Shown here: positions 1 through 6,782 of the stretch, one piece after another
Numbering within the stretch: the stretch's first letter is position 1
Layout of the letters: each line of letters begins with the position of its first letter
NCBI GenBank assembly: GCA_023229605.1
Contig: JALNYY010000057.1
Span: forward strand, 1-24,053
Reading direction: 5' to 3'
Source: Methylobacter sp.
GTDB lineage: Bacteria > Pseudomonadota > Gammaproteobacteria > Methylococcales > Methylomonadaceae
Length of the DNA: 24,053 nucleotides
Made by a program: the position numbers and the translations under genes
Notes under the pieces: model-generated
The model's database searches: none
Seen by the model: the letters and a program-made list of their open reading frames with translations, nothing else
What the model was told of the DNA's origin: nothing

Positions 1-44
1 CCATCCCTGGCAGGCGTCAGACGACAACAACAATAGAGATTCAA

Positions 45-716
45 GTGAAAAAAATACTCAGCTCGTTTTTTATCCTACTGGTAACGTATGGCTCAGCTTA
101 TGCTGAAGTCGTCTATGTTACCGACACCCTGAATTTATCACTCAGGAGCGAAGAAAATAACAGCAGCAAAGTTGTAAAATTGCTCCCGACCGGCACCCCG
201 CTTACGGTAATAGAAGAAAACAAAAGCACTGGTTTTGCCCATGTCCGCATGAATGACGGCACAGAAGGCTACATGCCGATCCGGAACACCATGAAGGAGC
301 CGCCCAGCCGTTCTCAACTGGAGATCGCCAACAAGAACTTGGCGGCGATGCAGTCTGAAAATGCCTCATTGAAGGCCGAGCTGGCCACGATAAAGGAATC
401 CATTACTCCGGGAACGTCTCTTGAAAAGTCCTTGGAAACCGAACGGGATCAGCTAAGCAGAGAACTCAACGAACTGAAAAAAACCGCCGCCAGCACTGTG
501 GAATTAAAAAACCAGCGCGATGAACTTCAAGAACGCGTGGTTAATGTTGAGCGGGAATTACAACAATTCAAGCTTGAAAATCAGGCGTTGCAGGATACTA
601 CCAATCAAGACTGGTTTTTATACGGCGGCATACTGGCTCTTATCGGTGTTGTTTTAGGGTTTATTTTGCCTAAACTCAGCTGGCGCCGCAGCAGAAGCAC
701 CTGGGATTCGTATTAA
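45..716 (+). CDS. SH3-domain/coiled-coil membrane protein, YgiM-like (TIGR04211 type)
   Basis: The 223-residue product has a signal peptide (about residues 1-20, ending SAYA), then a bacterial SH3-like (SH3b) domain at about 22-87 with the typical pattern of a Leu/Arg-rich strand and a GYMPIRN end. A long charged coiled coil follows at about 92-185. A single C-terminal membrane helix at about 190-210 is followed by a basic RRSR tail. This is the architecture of YgiM and the TIGR04211 SH3 family: a periplasmic SH3b domain held to the inner membrane by a C-terminal helix. Its role is not well defined; a cell-wall or envelope role is an inference from SH3b domains. The start used is GTG, because it sits directly before the Lys-rich signal peptide start; the ribosome site is weak. 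A terminator-like hairpin follows the gene. Confidence 0.85.
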   Translation: MKKILSSFFILLVTYGSAYAEVVYVTDTLNLSLRSEENNSSKVVKLLPTGTPLTVIEENKSTGFAHVRMNDGTEGYMPIRNTMKEPPSRSQLEIANKNLAAMQSENASLKAELATIKESITPGTSLEKSLETERDQLSRELNELKKTAASTVELKNQRDELQERVVNVERELQQFKLENQALQDTTNQDWFLYGGILALIGVVLGFILPKLSWRRSRSTWDSY

Positions 717-729
717 TTAAGGCAAAAGA

Positions 730-765
730 CGAAGGACAAAGGGCACAAAAAGCCCGGTTCCTTCG
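730..765 (+). terminator. Terminator-like stem-loop after the SH3 gene
   Basis: CGAAGGA at 730-736 pairs perfectly with TCCTTCG at 759-765. An inner stem GGGC (741-744) / GCCC (752-755) closes a seven-base A-rich loop. The descending arm runs into CCTTTT, so it resembles an imperfect rho-independent terminator for the gene ending at 716. The T tract is short and interrupted, so termination is a reasonable guess rather than clear. Confidence 0.45.
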
Positions 766-803
766 CCTTTTAGCCTTTAGCTTTTAGCCTTTCATCTTAT
801 ATT
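761..803 (+). repeat. Pyrimidine-rich TAGCCTT-type repeat, copy 1 (upstream of ilvD)
   Basis: The stretch is built from degenerate 7-9 base units of the form TTTAGCC. It ends in TAGCCTTTCATCTTA (785-799), nearly the same end as a second element before cysM (7532 onward). The repeat lies only a few bases from the ilvD start, so it forms most of the region just upstream of that gene, and no Shine-Dalgarno sequence is visible there. Confidence 0.6.
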
Positions 804-809
804 TTAATT

Positions 810-2498
810 ATGAGCGATAAAAATACCCGCACTTTTTCATCTTTAGTCGTTGACGGCATGGAGCGCGCACCGAGCCGCGCGATGTTGCACGCTGTCGGTT
901 TCAGCAATGAAGATTTCAGAAAGCCGCAAATAGGCATTGCTTCGACCTGGAGCATGGTCACGCCGTGCAATATGCATATCAACAAGCTGGCCGATGCCGC
1001 AGCGGTTGGCGTTAACAACGCCGACGGCAAAGCCGTTGTCTTTAACACCATCACCATTTCCGACGGCATTTCGATGGGTACCGAAGGCATGAAATACTCG
1101 CTGGTGTCCCGCGAAGTGATTGCCGACTCGATTGAAACCGTGGTCGGTTGCCAGGGTTTTGATGGTGTCGTCGCGATCGGCGGTTGCGACAAGAACATGC
1201 CTGGTTGCATGATCGCTTTGGCGCGTTTAAACCGCCCGGCGGTGTTTGTTTACGGCGGGACGATTATGCCCGGTTGCCACAAAGACAAAAAACTGGACGT
1301 GGTTTCGGTATTCGAAGCGGTCGGCGCCAGGGCCAACAACCAGATCGACGATGCCGAGTTGGCCGAAATCGAAGCCAAAGCCATTCCGGGTGCGGGTTCC
1401 TGTGGCGGCATGTACACCGCCAATACCATGGCTTCAGCCATTGAAGCGCTGGGTATGAGCCTGCCCAACAGCTCCGCCCAGGCTGCCATTTCAGACGACA
1501 AGCGTTTGGATTGCGAACGCGCCGGCGCTGCTGTTTTGGAATTATTGAAAAAAGACATCAAGCCCAGAGACATCATGACCAAGGCTGCATTCGAGAATGC
1601 GATCACCGTAGTCATTGCACTCGGCGGCTCGACCAATGCGGTATTGCATCTGTTGGCGATGGCCAACGCAACCGGCGTCGATATTACGCTGGACGACTTT
1701 ACCCGCATCGGCAAACATGTGCCCATGCTGGCCGACTTAAAGCCCAGCGGCCGTTATTTGATGACCGAATTGATCGAAATCGGCGGCATTCAGCCATTGA
1801 TGAAAACGCTGCTGGACAAGGGTTTGCTGCACGGCGGCTGTTTAACCGTAACCGGCAAAACGCTGGCGGAAAATCTGGCCGATGTAAAACCCTATCCTGA
1901 AAATCAGGAAGTGATTCACGACCTGGATCATCCGATCAAGAAAGACAGCCATTTGGTCGTGTTGTACGGCAACCTGGCCGCCGGCGGCGCAGTTGCCAAA
2001 ATCACCGGCAAAGAAGGGCTGGTTTTTACCGGCACAGCTAAAGTATTCGAGGCCGAAGAGCAGGCGCTGCAAAGCATTTTGAACGGCGACATCGTCAAAG
2101 GTGATGTGATTGTAATCCGTTACGAAGGCCCCAAAGGCGGCCCCGGCATGCGGGAAATGCTGTCTCCGACCTCCGCAGTTATGGGTAAAGGTTTAGGCAA
2201 GGACGTGGCGTTGATTACCGACGGCCGTTTTTCCGGCGGCACCCACGGTTTCGTGGTCGGGCACATCACGCCTGAAGCCTATGTCGGCGGCGTGCTGGCG
2301 ATAGTCGAGAACGGCGACACCATCACTATAGATGCGGAAAACAACGAACTGAAACTGCATGTCAACGAACATGAAATAGCCCGTCGCCTGGAAAAGTGGA
2401 AACAACCTGCGCCGCGTTATACGCGTGGGGTATTGGCGAAATATGCCAAGTTGGTGAGTTCGGCTTCGTTAGGCGCAGTGACTGATAATTTGGATTGA
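810..2498 (+). CDS. ilvD: Dihydroxy-acid dehydratase
   Basis: IlvD converts 2,3-dihydroxy-3-methylbutanoate (or -pentanoate) to the 2-oxo acid, the penultimate step of valine and isoleucine synthesis, in the cytosol with an Fe-S cluster and Mg2+. The 562-residue product shows the family cysteines in TPCNMH (C53), GGCDKNMPG (C126) and GSCGGMYTAN (C198). The lysine after C126-D127 is the usual carbamylated metal ligand. The C-terminal TDGRFSGGTHG motif holds the catalytic-serine region. At about 560 residues it belongs to the shorter IlvD type rather than the roughly 616-residue E. coli type. The ATG lies 7 bases after a repeat-derived stretch with no Shine-Dalgarno sequence. It stands alone, without other ilv genes. 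Confidence 0.97.
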   Translation: MSDKNTRTFSSLVVDGMERAPSRAMLHAVGFSNEDFRKPQIGIASTWSMVTPCNMHINKLADAAAVGVNNADGKAVVFNTITISDGISMGTEGMKYSLVSREVIADSIETVVGCQGFDGVVAIGGCDKNMPGCMIALARLNRPAVFVYGGTIMPGCHKDKKLDVVSVFEAVGARANNQIDDAELAEIEAKAIPGAGSCGGMYTANTMASAIEALGMSLPNSSAQAAISDDKRLDCERAGAAVLELLKKDIKPRDIMTKAAFENAITVVIALGGSTNAVLHLLAMANATGVDITLDDFTRIGKHVPMLADLKPSGRYLMTELIEIGGIQPLMKTLLDKGLLHGGCLTVTGKTLAENLADVKPYPENQEVIHDLDHPIKKDSHLVVLYGNLAAGGAVAKITGKEGLVFTGTAKVFEAEEQALQSILNGDIVKGDVIVIRYEGPKGGPGMREMLSPTSAVMGKGLGKDVALITDGRFSGGTHGFVVGHITPEAYVGGVLAIVENGDTITIDAENNELKLHVNEHEIARRLEKWKQPAPRYTRGVLAKYAKLVSSASLGAVTDNLD

Positions 2499-2503
2499 TG
2501 TAG

Positions 2504-2520
2504 GGTACGCTGTGCGTACC
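2504..2520. repeat. Small palindrome GGTACGC-TGT-GCGTACC
   Basis: Perfect 7-bp inverted repeat with a 3-base loop, six bases after the ilvD stop. No T run follows. The form matches widespread short dispersed palindromes of environmental Proteobacteria (from general memory). It could still stabilise the ilvD mRNA 3' end. Confidence 0.55.
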
Positions 2521-2537
2521 TTGTGAATATGTGCTGG

Positions 2538-2559
2538 TTCCCAAGCTCCAGCTTGGGAA
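2538..2559. repeat. Perfect palindrome TTCCCAAGCT-CC-AGCTTGGGAA
   Basis: Perfect 10-bp inverted repeat with a 2-base loop, just upstream of the small gene at 2579. This 'tggttcccaagct' type is a familiar dispersed repeat. No T tract follows, so it is not a standard terminator. Confidence 0.65.
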
Positions 2560-2578
2560 TTAGCATCAGGAGTGAGCC

Positions 2579-2839
2579 ATGACGACTATTACTTTCGATA
2601 CGCACAGTTTTGTGAAAAAGCTCAAAGCGGTAGGTTTTACCGAAGAGCAGGCCGAAGTATTTGCCAGTGAACAAGCGCGCCTGATTGAAGATAAACCTGC
2701 AACCAAAAACGACTTGATCGAACTGGAAAACAATTTACGCAGGGATATGCGGGAGCTGGAATACAGGATTATCATCAAGCTGGGTGGTCTGATGGCGGTA
2801 TCAATTGCAGTTGTCGCGACGTTGGTTAAATTGCTTTAG
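2579..2839 (+). CDS. Small coiled-coil membrane protein, DUF1640-like
   Basis: The 86-residue product has a DUF1640/CCDC90-like layout. An N-terminal segment starting TTITFDTHSFVKKLKAVGF is followed by a charged helical region (about 25-62) and a C-terminal hydrophobic helix (about 65-85) ending in Leu-Leu. Bacterial members of this family are small, membrane-anchored, of unknown function, and often occur in several copies among mobile or repeat-rich DNA. A good ribosome site (AGGAG) precedes the ATG. The next small gene (2911) also seems to encode a short tail-anchored protein, so the two may be related accessory genes. Function unknown. Confidence 0.7.
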   Translation: MTTITFDTHSFVKKLKAVGFTEEQAEVFASEQARLIEDKPATKNDLIELENNLRRDMRELEYRIIIKLGGLMAVSIAVVATLVKLL

Positions 2840-2910
2840 TTTGTAACTCGAACGATGCGCTTCGTACCTAATTACCCTACGGCACTTCAAAAATCAATAG
2901 GAAAAATCTC

Positions 2911-3067
2911 TATGAACAGTGATCAAGATTTTAATGATGGAGTTAACAAGGTTCGTGATGCGAAGCATGGCATTCCAGACGATAAATTGATTAGTTCTAT
3001 GCCTTTTAAAGATCTTGCTTTTGAAATGGGTAATTGCATAAAAGGTCCCCTAAATTTTTTATCATAG
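2911..3067 (+). CDS. Small unknown protein, zero-frame part of a frame-broken gene
   Basis: The ATG at 2911 has an AGGA-type ribosome site and opens a 51-residue frame that is polar and without a recognisable domain. It ends at a TAG two codons after the run AAT TTT TTA (3053-3061). Directly after, the -1 frame stays open for 45 more codons and encodes a charged helix plus a membrane helix. The two parts together look like one roughly 95-residue tail-anchored protein. Either a T has been lost from the T6 run, or ribosomes shift -1 at U UUU UUA. The upstream open stretch back to 2855 has no good start signal, so I prefer 2911. Function unknown. Confidence 0.4.
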
Positions 3068-3198
3068 AACGGGAGCTAAAGAGACGCATTGCCCAAGACC
3101 AAGCCGCAATCAACCGACCTAATATGATCTTATCAGCGGGTATTGGGCTTGTTGGTGTTACCCTCGGTGCGGTCCTTCATTATTTACTGGCTTGCTAA
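3058..3198 (+). pseudogene. -1 frame continuation of the 2911 gene (charged helix plus membrane helix)
   Basis: Read in the -1 frame from the T run, this stretch gives a charged segment (IIERELKRRIAQDQAAINRP) followed by a hydrophobic helix of about 22 residues and a stop at 3196-3198. It has no start codon or ribosome site of its own at its beginning, yet it keeps a sensible protein character. It is therefore best read as the C-terminal half of the gene starting at 2911, either separated by a one-base deletion or joined by frameshifting. Confidence 0.5.
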
Positions 3199-3249
3199 CC
3201 AACGCGGTAAACCGCAATCCGTAGGTTGCAATAGGCGTTAGTTTCGTAG

Positions 3250-3292
3250 GTCGGGTTAGCTTATTGAGCGTAGCGAGATAACGTAACCCGAC
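3250..3292. repeat. Dispersed inverted repeat GTCGGGTTA ... TAACCCGAC
   Basis: Arms of 9 bp (3250-3258 and 3284-3292) are perfectly complementary, with an inner TTAT/ATAA pairing around a core containing GAGCGTAGCGAG. Elements of this 'gtcgggtta...taacccgac' form are widespread short interspersed repeats in Proteobacteria and Cyanobacteria (from memory). Confidence 0.65.
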
Positions 3293-3306
3293 ATATGCGC
3301 TGGAGC

Positions 3307-3334
3307 TTGAAAATCAGACAATATTGCATACATC
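3307..3334 (+). promoter_or_regulatory. Possible promoter/operator of the antitoxin-toxin pair
   Basis: TTGAAA (3307-3312) is followed after 16 bases by TACATC (3329-3334), a moderate sigma-70 match. A perfect 8-bp palindrome CAATATTG (3319-3326) sits in the spacer, where an autoregulating antitoxin would be expected to bind. This is pattern-based only. Confidence 0.3.
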
Positions 3335-3356
3335 TGACTGAAACGAGGGTGACATG

Positions 3357-3581
3357 ATGAATACAGCGGAATTAATTTACCAAAAAGCAAAGACATTGCC
3401 CGAAGTTGAGGCGCGAGAAATTCTGGATTTCATGGAGTTTTTGGAAACCAAGCGCCGGGGCGAAAGTGAAACTGCCTATCTTTTGCAAGAACCGGCCAAT
3501 GCCCGAAGACTGCTGGCGGCGGCGGACAACGTCCGGGCGGGACGATGCATTGAAGAACGGGAATTGCTGCCCGATGATTAG
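3357..3581 (+). CDS. Hybrid antitoxin: DUF2281-like N-terminus with YefM/Phd-like C-terminal tail
   Basis: The 74-residue product (75 if the ATG at 3354 is used) begins like DUF2281 proteins, with ELIYQKAKTLPEVEAREILD followed by FMEFLE. It ends with the toxin-binding tail typical of YefM antitoxins (ETAYLLQEPANARRLLAAAD, about residues 39-58). It overlaps the downstream toxin gene by 8 bases, so translation is probably coupled. It is predicted to neutralise the YoeB-like toxin and to repress its own promoter. The second ATG (3357) is 7 bases from GAGGG, a better spacing than the first. The family split is from recognition of motifs, not a search. Confidence 0.75.
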   Translation: MNTAELIYQKAKTLPEVEAREILDFMEFLETKRRGESETAYLLQEPANARRLLAAADNVRAGRCIEERELLPDD

Positions 3582-3831
3582 TTTCGAGCAGCAAGGATGG
3601 GAAGACTACCTGTTTTGGCAGCAGACCGACAAGACTAAGATTAAGCGTATCAATCAGTTAATCAGGGATATTCAACGCGACCCATTCGATGGCATTGGTA
3701 AGCCCGAAGCTTTGCGCCACGAATTAACTGGATTGTGGTCGCGCCGTATTGATGATGAACACCGGCTTATCTATTCGGTGAACGGCAAAAAAATTATCAT
3801 TGCCCAATGCCGTTATCACTATGGTGATTGA
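3574..3831 (+). CDS. YoeB-family ribosome-dependent mRNA interferase toxin
   Basis: YoeB toxins cleave mRNA in the ribosomal A site and are held inactive by a YefM-type antitoxin. The 85-residue product is of normal family length. It shows the YoeB hallmarks: N-terminal W-x-D-Y-x-F/Y-W (GWEDYLFWQQTD), the RDIQRDPFDGIGKPEALRHE segment, and a C-terminal core containing GLWSRRID, DEHRLIYSV and a final CRYHYGD. The catalytic Glu, Arg and His residues appear intact. The frame is open further upstream, but the ATG at 3574 gives the family N-terminus and overlaps the end of the antitoxin gene. The gene is therefore likely functional. I leave the symbol blank because the partner is not a plain YefM. 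Confidence 0.9.
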   Translation: MISFEQQGWEDYLFWQQTDKTKIKRINQLIRDIQRDPFDGIGKPEALRHELTGLWSRRIDDEHRLIYSVNGKKIIIAQCRYHYGD

Positions 3832-3877
3832 AACTGGATCTTGGAAACTAGCCAATAACATTCTTGCCTAACAAATC

Positions 3878-5194
3878 ATGGAACCACAAAAATCATTCGT
3901 CAGCTGGTTTAGGGATTCATCTCCCTACATCCATGCCCACCGCAACAAAACCTTTGTTATTTTCTTTGGCGGCGAAGCGGTGCTCGCTGATGATTTCGAA
4001 CACCATGTCCATGATTTCGCCTTACTGAACAGCTTAGGCATACGCTTAGTTTTGGTTCACGGCATACGCCCGCAGATTGATCAGCGGCTTGCCAAGCTGG
4101 ACGTTCCCGCCCGTTTTCACCATAACTTGCGCATTACCGACGACGTAGCATTGCAATGCGTTAAGGAAGCCGCCGGCTTAGTGCGTGTGGAAATCGAAGC
4201 GCTGCTATCGATGGGGCTGGCTAACTCGCCGATGGCGGGAGCCAAGATCAAGGTGGCTTCAGGCAATTTTGTCGTCGCCAAGCCCATAGGCGTGATCGAC
4301 GGCATTGATTATTGCCACACCGGCGAAGTTCGCCGTATCGACAGCGCGGCCATTCACCAGCAACTCGACCAGGACAATGTGGTGTTAATCTCGCCGGTCG
4401 GTTATTCGCCGAGCGGGGAAATATTCAACCTGTCTGCCGAGCAAGTCGCCATGGCGGTTTCGATTGCGTTAAAAGCGGAAAAACTGGTTTTATTGACCGA
4501 GCAAAGCTGCTGCAGTCCCGACAACGGCGAACAAATCCAGCAAATGACTACCGCGGAAGCCGACGCTTTCCTGCTGCAACACCCGGACCTGCCCACCAGC
4601 GTCAGTTTGCCGCTCAAAGCGGCGATGCAAAGCTGCCAATCCGGCATCGACCGCGTGCATTTGATCGACAGAACGATAGATGGCGCGCTGTTGCTTGAAT
4701 TATTCAGCCGTGACGGCATCGGCATGCTGATCAGCTCGACGGCCTTTGAAGAATTGCGTCCGGCCACGCTGAACGACATCGGCGGTATTCTGGAGCTGAT
4801 CAAGCCGCTGGAGCAACAAGGCAAGCTGGCAAAACGCTCCAGGGAAAAAATCGAAATGGAAATCGCCGACTACATCGTTATCGAACGCGACGGCCTGATT
4901 ATCGGCTGCACGGCCTTGCATCCGGATCTGCAAAACCGGTTCGGTGCGATTGCCTGCCTTGCCGTGCATGCTGATTATCAGGGATCGGCCAGGGGCAATC
5001 GGATGCTTGAACATGTCTATCGCAAAGCAGGAGAACTCAAGCTTAAAAAATTGTTCGTGTTGTCTACGCAAACCATGCATTGGTTTATTGATCGGGGATT
5101 TTTATCGTCATCTATTACCGATCTGCCCGACCGGCTTAAGTCGCTGTATAATCCGCAAAGAAATTCCAAAGTCCTTTGTAAAGACATCGCATAG
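3878..5194 (+). CDS. argA: Amino-acid N-acetyltransferase (N-acetylglutamate synthase)
   Basis: ArgA transfers acetyl from acetyl-CoA to glutamate, the first step of arginine synthesis, and is normally inhibited by arginine. The 438-residue product matches the classical two-domain enzyme. The N-terminal amino-acid-kinase-like domain (about 1-280) starts with FVSWFRDSSPYIHAHRNKTF and contains LVLVHGIRPQI. The C-terminal GNAT acetyltransferase domain (about 290-438) has the acetyl-CoA loop QGSARG near residue 370 and the end segment QTMHWFIDRGF. Length is close to the E. coli enzyme (about 443). No Shine-Dalgarno is visible before the ATG. cpdA follows after 9 bases, so the two are probably cotranscribed. 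Confidence 0.96.
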   Translation: MEPQKSFVSWFRDSSPYIHAHRNKTFVIFFGGEAVLADDFEHHVHDFALLNSLGIRLVLVHGIRPQIDQRLAKLDVPARFHHNLRITDDVALQCVKEAAGLVRVEIEALLSMGLANSPMAGAKIKVASGNFVVAKPIGVIDGIDYCHTGEVRRIDSAAIHQQLDQDNVVLISPVGYSPSGEIFNLSAEQVAMAVSIALKAEKLVLLTEQSCCSPDNGEQIQQMTTAEADAFLLQHPDLPTSVSLPLKAAMQSCQSGIDRVHLIDRTIDGALLLELFSRDGIGMLISSTAFEELRPATLNDIGGILELIKPLEQQGKLAKRSREKIEMEIADYIVIERDGLIIGCTALHPDLQNRFGAIACLAVHADYQGSARGNRMLEHVYRKAGELKLKKLFVLSTQTMHWFIDRGFLSSSITDLPDRLKSLYNPQRNSKVLCKDIA

Positions 5195-5203
5195 CCTCTT
5201 CCG

Positions 5204-6055
5204 ATGACCAATAACGCCGCCTGTCTATCAATCCTGCAATTATCCGATTTGCATATTCTGGCGGCTCCGGAAGACAAAATGCTGGGCATTAATACCGAGC
5301 ATTATTTCCACGCCTGTCTTGAACAGGCCGTTCGGCATGGCTCACGGCAGGCTGTTCGACCAAGCTCACGACAGGCCTTTGCCGCAAAACACCATTTCGA
5401 TTTGATCCTGCTGACCGGCGACTTGGCTCAGGAACCCTGCCTTGCAAGCTACCGGCGCATCTTAACCGCTCTTGAAGCCCATCAAACGCCATGCATCTGC
5501 CTGCCCGGCAATCATGACGATTATGAGCTGATGTTGAAAGTTTTTAATAGCGGTAGGGTCAATTGCCGCAAACAGGTTTTACTGGGTAATTGGCAGCTGA
5601 TTAGCTTGAACAGCCAGATACCTGGAGAACCTGGCGGCCGTCTGTCAAATGAGGAATTGGCGTTTCTTGAAAACTGCTTAAGTGCAAACCCGGACTGCCA
5701 TGCGCTTATCGCCGTTCATCATCACTGTCTGGAGACTAAAAGTCCCTGGATGGATACCATGATCATAGAAAACAGCCGGGAATTATTGGCGATAGCAGGC
5801 AAATATCCGCAAGTGAAAGCGATAACCACCGGCCATATCCATCAAGTCATGGATATAGAGACAACAACCTTTCGGGTATTGGGAGTGCCTTCAACCTGCT
5901 TTCAATTTGTACCCGAAAGCAGCGAGTTCGGTGTAAACGACACGGCTCCGGGGTATCGAGTAATAGAGCTGTATGCAGACGGCCGGGTTGAATCCGAGGT
6001 TGTCCGCCTGCCGGGGACATTGGCCGAGTTGCAAATAAATACGCATGGGTATTAA
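5204..6055 (+). CDS. cpdA: 3',5'-cyclic-AMP phosphodiesterase, metallophosphoesterase family
   Basis: CpdA hydrolyses cAMP to AMP in the cytosol. The 283-residue product has the class III metallophosphoesterase motifs in order: SDLHI (D15, H17), TGDLAQ (D73), LPGNHD (N103, H104), AVHHH near residue 169, and GHIHQ near 212. These are the two-metal ligands. Between residues 41 and 58 there is an eight-residue unit present about twice (QAVRHGSR, QAVRPSSR), produced by a 24-base tandem REP-like DNA repeat. The equivalent loop in relatives, between the first and second metal motifs, is expected to be shorter. The gene starts 9 bases after argA and ends 16 bases from the convergent rppH. A broader phosphoesterase role cannot be excluded. 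Confidence 0.88.
   Translation: MTNNAACLSILQLSDLHILAAPEDKMLGINTEHYFHACLEQAVRHGSRQAVRPSSRQAFAAKHHFDLILLTGDLAQEPCLASYRRILTALEAHQTPCICLPGNHDDYELMLKVFNSGRVNCRKQVLLGNWQLISLNSQIPGEPGGRLSNEELAFLENCLSANPDCHALIAVHHHCLETKSPWMDTMIIENSRELLAIAGKYPQVKAITTGHIHQVMDIETTTFRVLGVPSTCFQFVPESSEFGVNDTAPGYRVIELYADGRVESEVVRLPGTLAELQINTHGY
5324..5377. repeat. 24-bp tandem REP-like units inside cpdA
   Basis: Two imperfect 24-base units (5324-5347 and 5348-5371) and the start of a third (CAGGCC) lie in frame in cpdA. On the reverse strand the second unit contains TGAGCTTGGTCGAA, the same core style as the palindrome at 8500-8548 (TGAGCCCGTCGAA). The period of 24 keeps the reading frame. Confidence 0.7.
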
Positions 6056-6071
6056 AAGCAGAACAGGGATT

Positions 6072-6620
6072 CTATCTCCTACGCTTTTTGCCTTTTGGCT
6101 TTTCAATTTCCTTAGCCAAATATCCGGCGGCATTAACCGGGACGGTCTCGGCGGTCAGAATGGACCCTAACTCGCTCATCGCTTTTAGATAAACCTTGCG
6201 CTTGAAATACACCACGTCTTTAAGCGGCTCCCAGTAATCCACCCAGCGCCAGTCATCAAATTCCGGTTTCGCGCACAGATCGAAACGCACATTGGATTCA
6301 TGCGTTATCAGGCGCAACATATACCAGATTTGCTTTTGGCCTATGCATAAGGGCAGGGAATTCTTGCGTATATAGCGCTCGGGCAACTGGTATCTCAGCC
6401 AATAGCGTGTACGTCCGAGCACCTGGACATGCTGCTGTTGCAGTCCCGTTTCTTCGCACAATTCACGATACATCGCAGCTTCTGGGTCTTCATTCGGATT
6501 AATCCCGCCTTGCGGGAATTGCCATGAGTTTACACCCATTCGTTTTGCCCAGAACACGCGACCCTCGTCATTGCAAAGGATGATCCCGACATTCGGCCGG
6601 TATCCTTTAGAGTCAATCAT
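6072..6620 (-). CDS. rppH: RNA 5'-pyrophosphohydrolase (Nudix)
   Basis: RppH removes pyrophosphate from the 5' end of primary transcripts and so starts RNase E-dependent decay. The 182-residue product begins MIDSKGYRPNVGIILCND, a highly typical RppH N-terminus. It carries the full Nudix box GGINPNEDPEAAMYRELCEE-TG (about residues 38-60) with its metal-binding glutamates. The WRWVDYWEPLKDVVYFKR segment (about residues 128-145) is also family-typical, and the tail is basic (KPKGKKRRR). It runs opposite to cpdA and is divergent from the HAD phosphatase gene, an arrangement seen in other Gammaproteobacteria. The roughly 160-base space upstream holds the promoters of both, but I could not assign clear boxes. 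Confidence 0.97.
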   Translation of the reverse strand: MIDSKGYRPNVGIILCNDEGRVFWAKRMGVNSWQFPQGGINPNEDPEAAMYRELCEETGLQQQHVQVLGRTRYWLRYQLPERYIRKNSLPLCIGQKQIWYMLRLITHESNVRFDLCAKPEFDDWRWVDYWEPLKDVVYFKRKVYLKAMSELGSILTAETVPVNAAGYLAKEIEKPKGKKRRR

Positions 6621-6782
6621 GTTAAAACCTGTGTTTTTACCTTTCCTAGTTCTTTAATCTTGCTAATGGTAAAATTATTAAAGACAGGTCAGTAATTTAA
6701 ATTAATGACTGCATTGTTCCATAAATAAAGTGCATACGCCATAGGGCGCAGCTCTTTTTAATTACTCGAGACAGGTCTAACC

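Larger units (their letters stand above)
3199..3353. other. Intergenic stretch with dispersed palindromes
   Basis: No coding frame is convincing here. It holds a short palindrome GCGGT-AA-ACCGC (3204-3215), a longer inverted repeat at 3250-3292, and a possible promoter for the toxin-antitoxin pair at its right end. Confidence 0.6.

Noticed and set aside
1..44. End of an upstream gene
   Set aside because: Frame 1 stops at 34-36 and could be the last codons of another gene, but eleven codons are too few to support a call.
1250..1726. Reverse-strand open frame of 158 codons inside ilvD
   Set aside because: It lies wholly within ilvD with no ribosome site and no recognisable motif.
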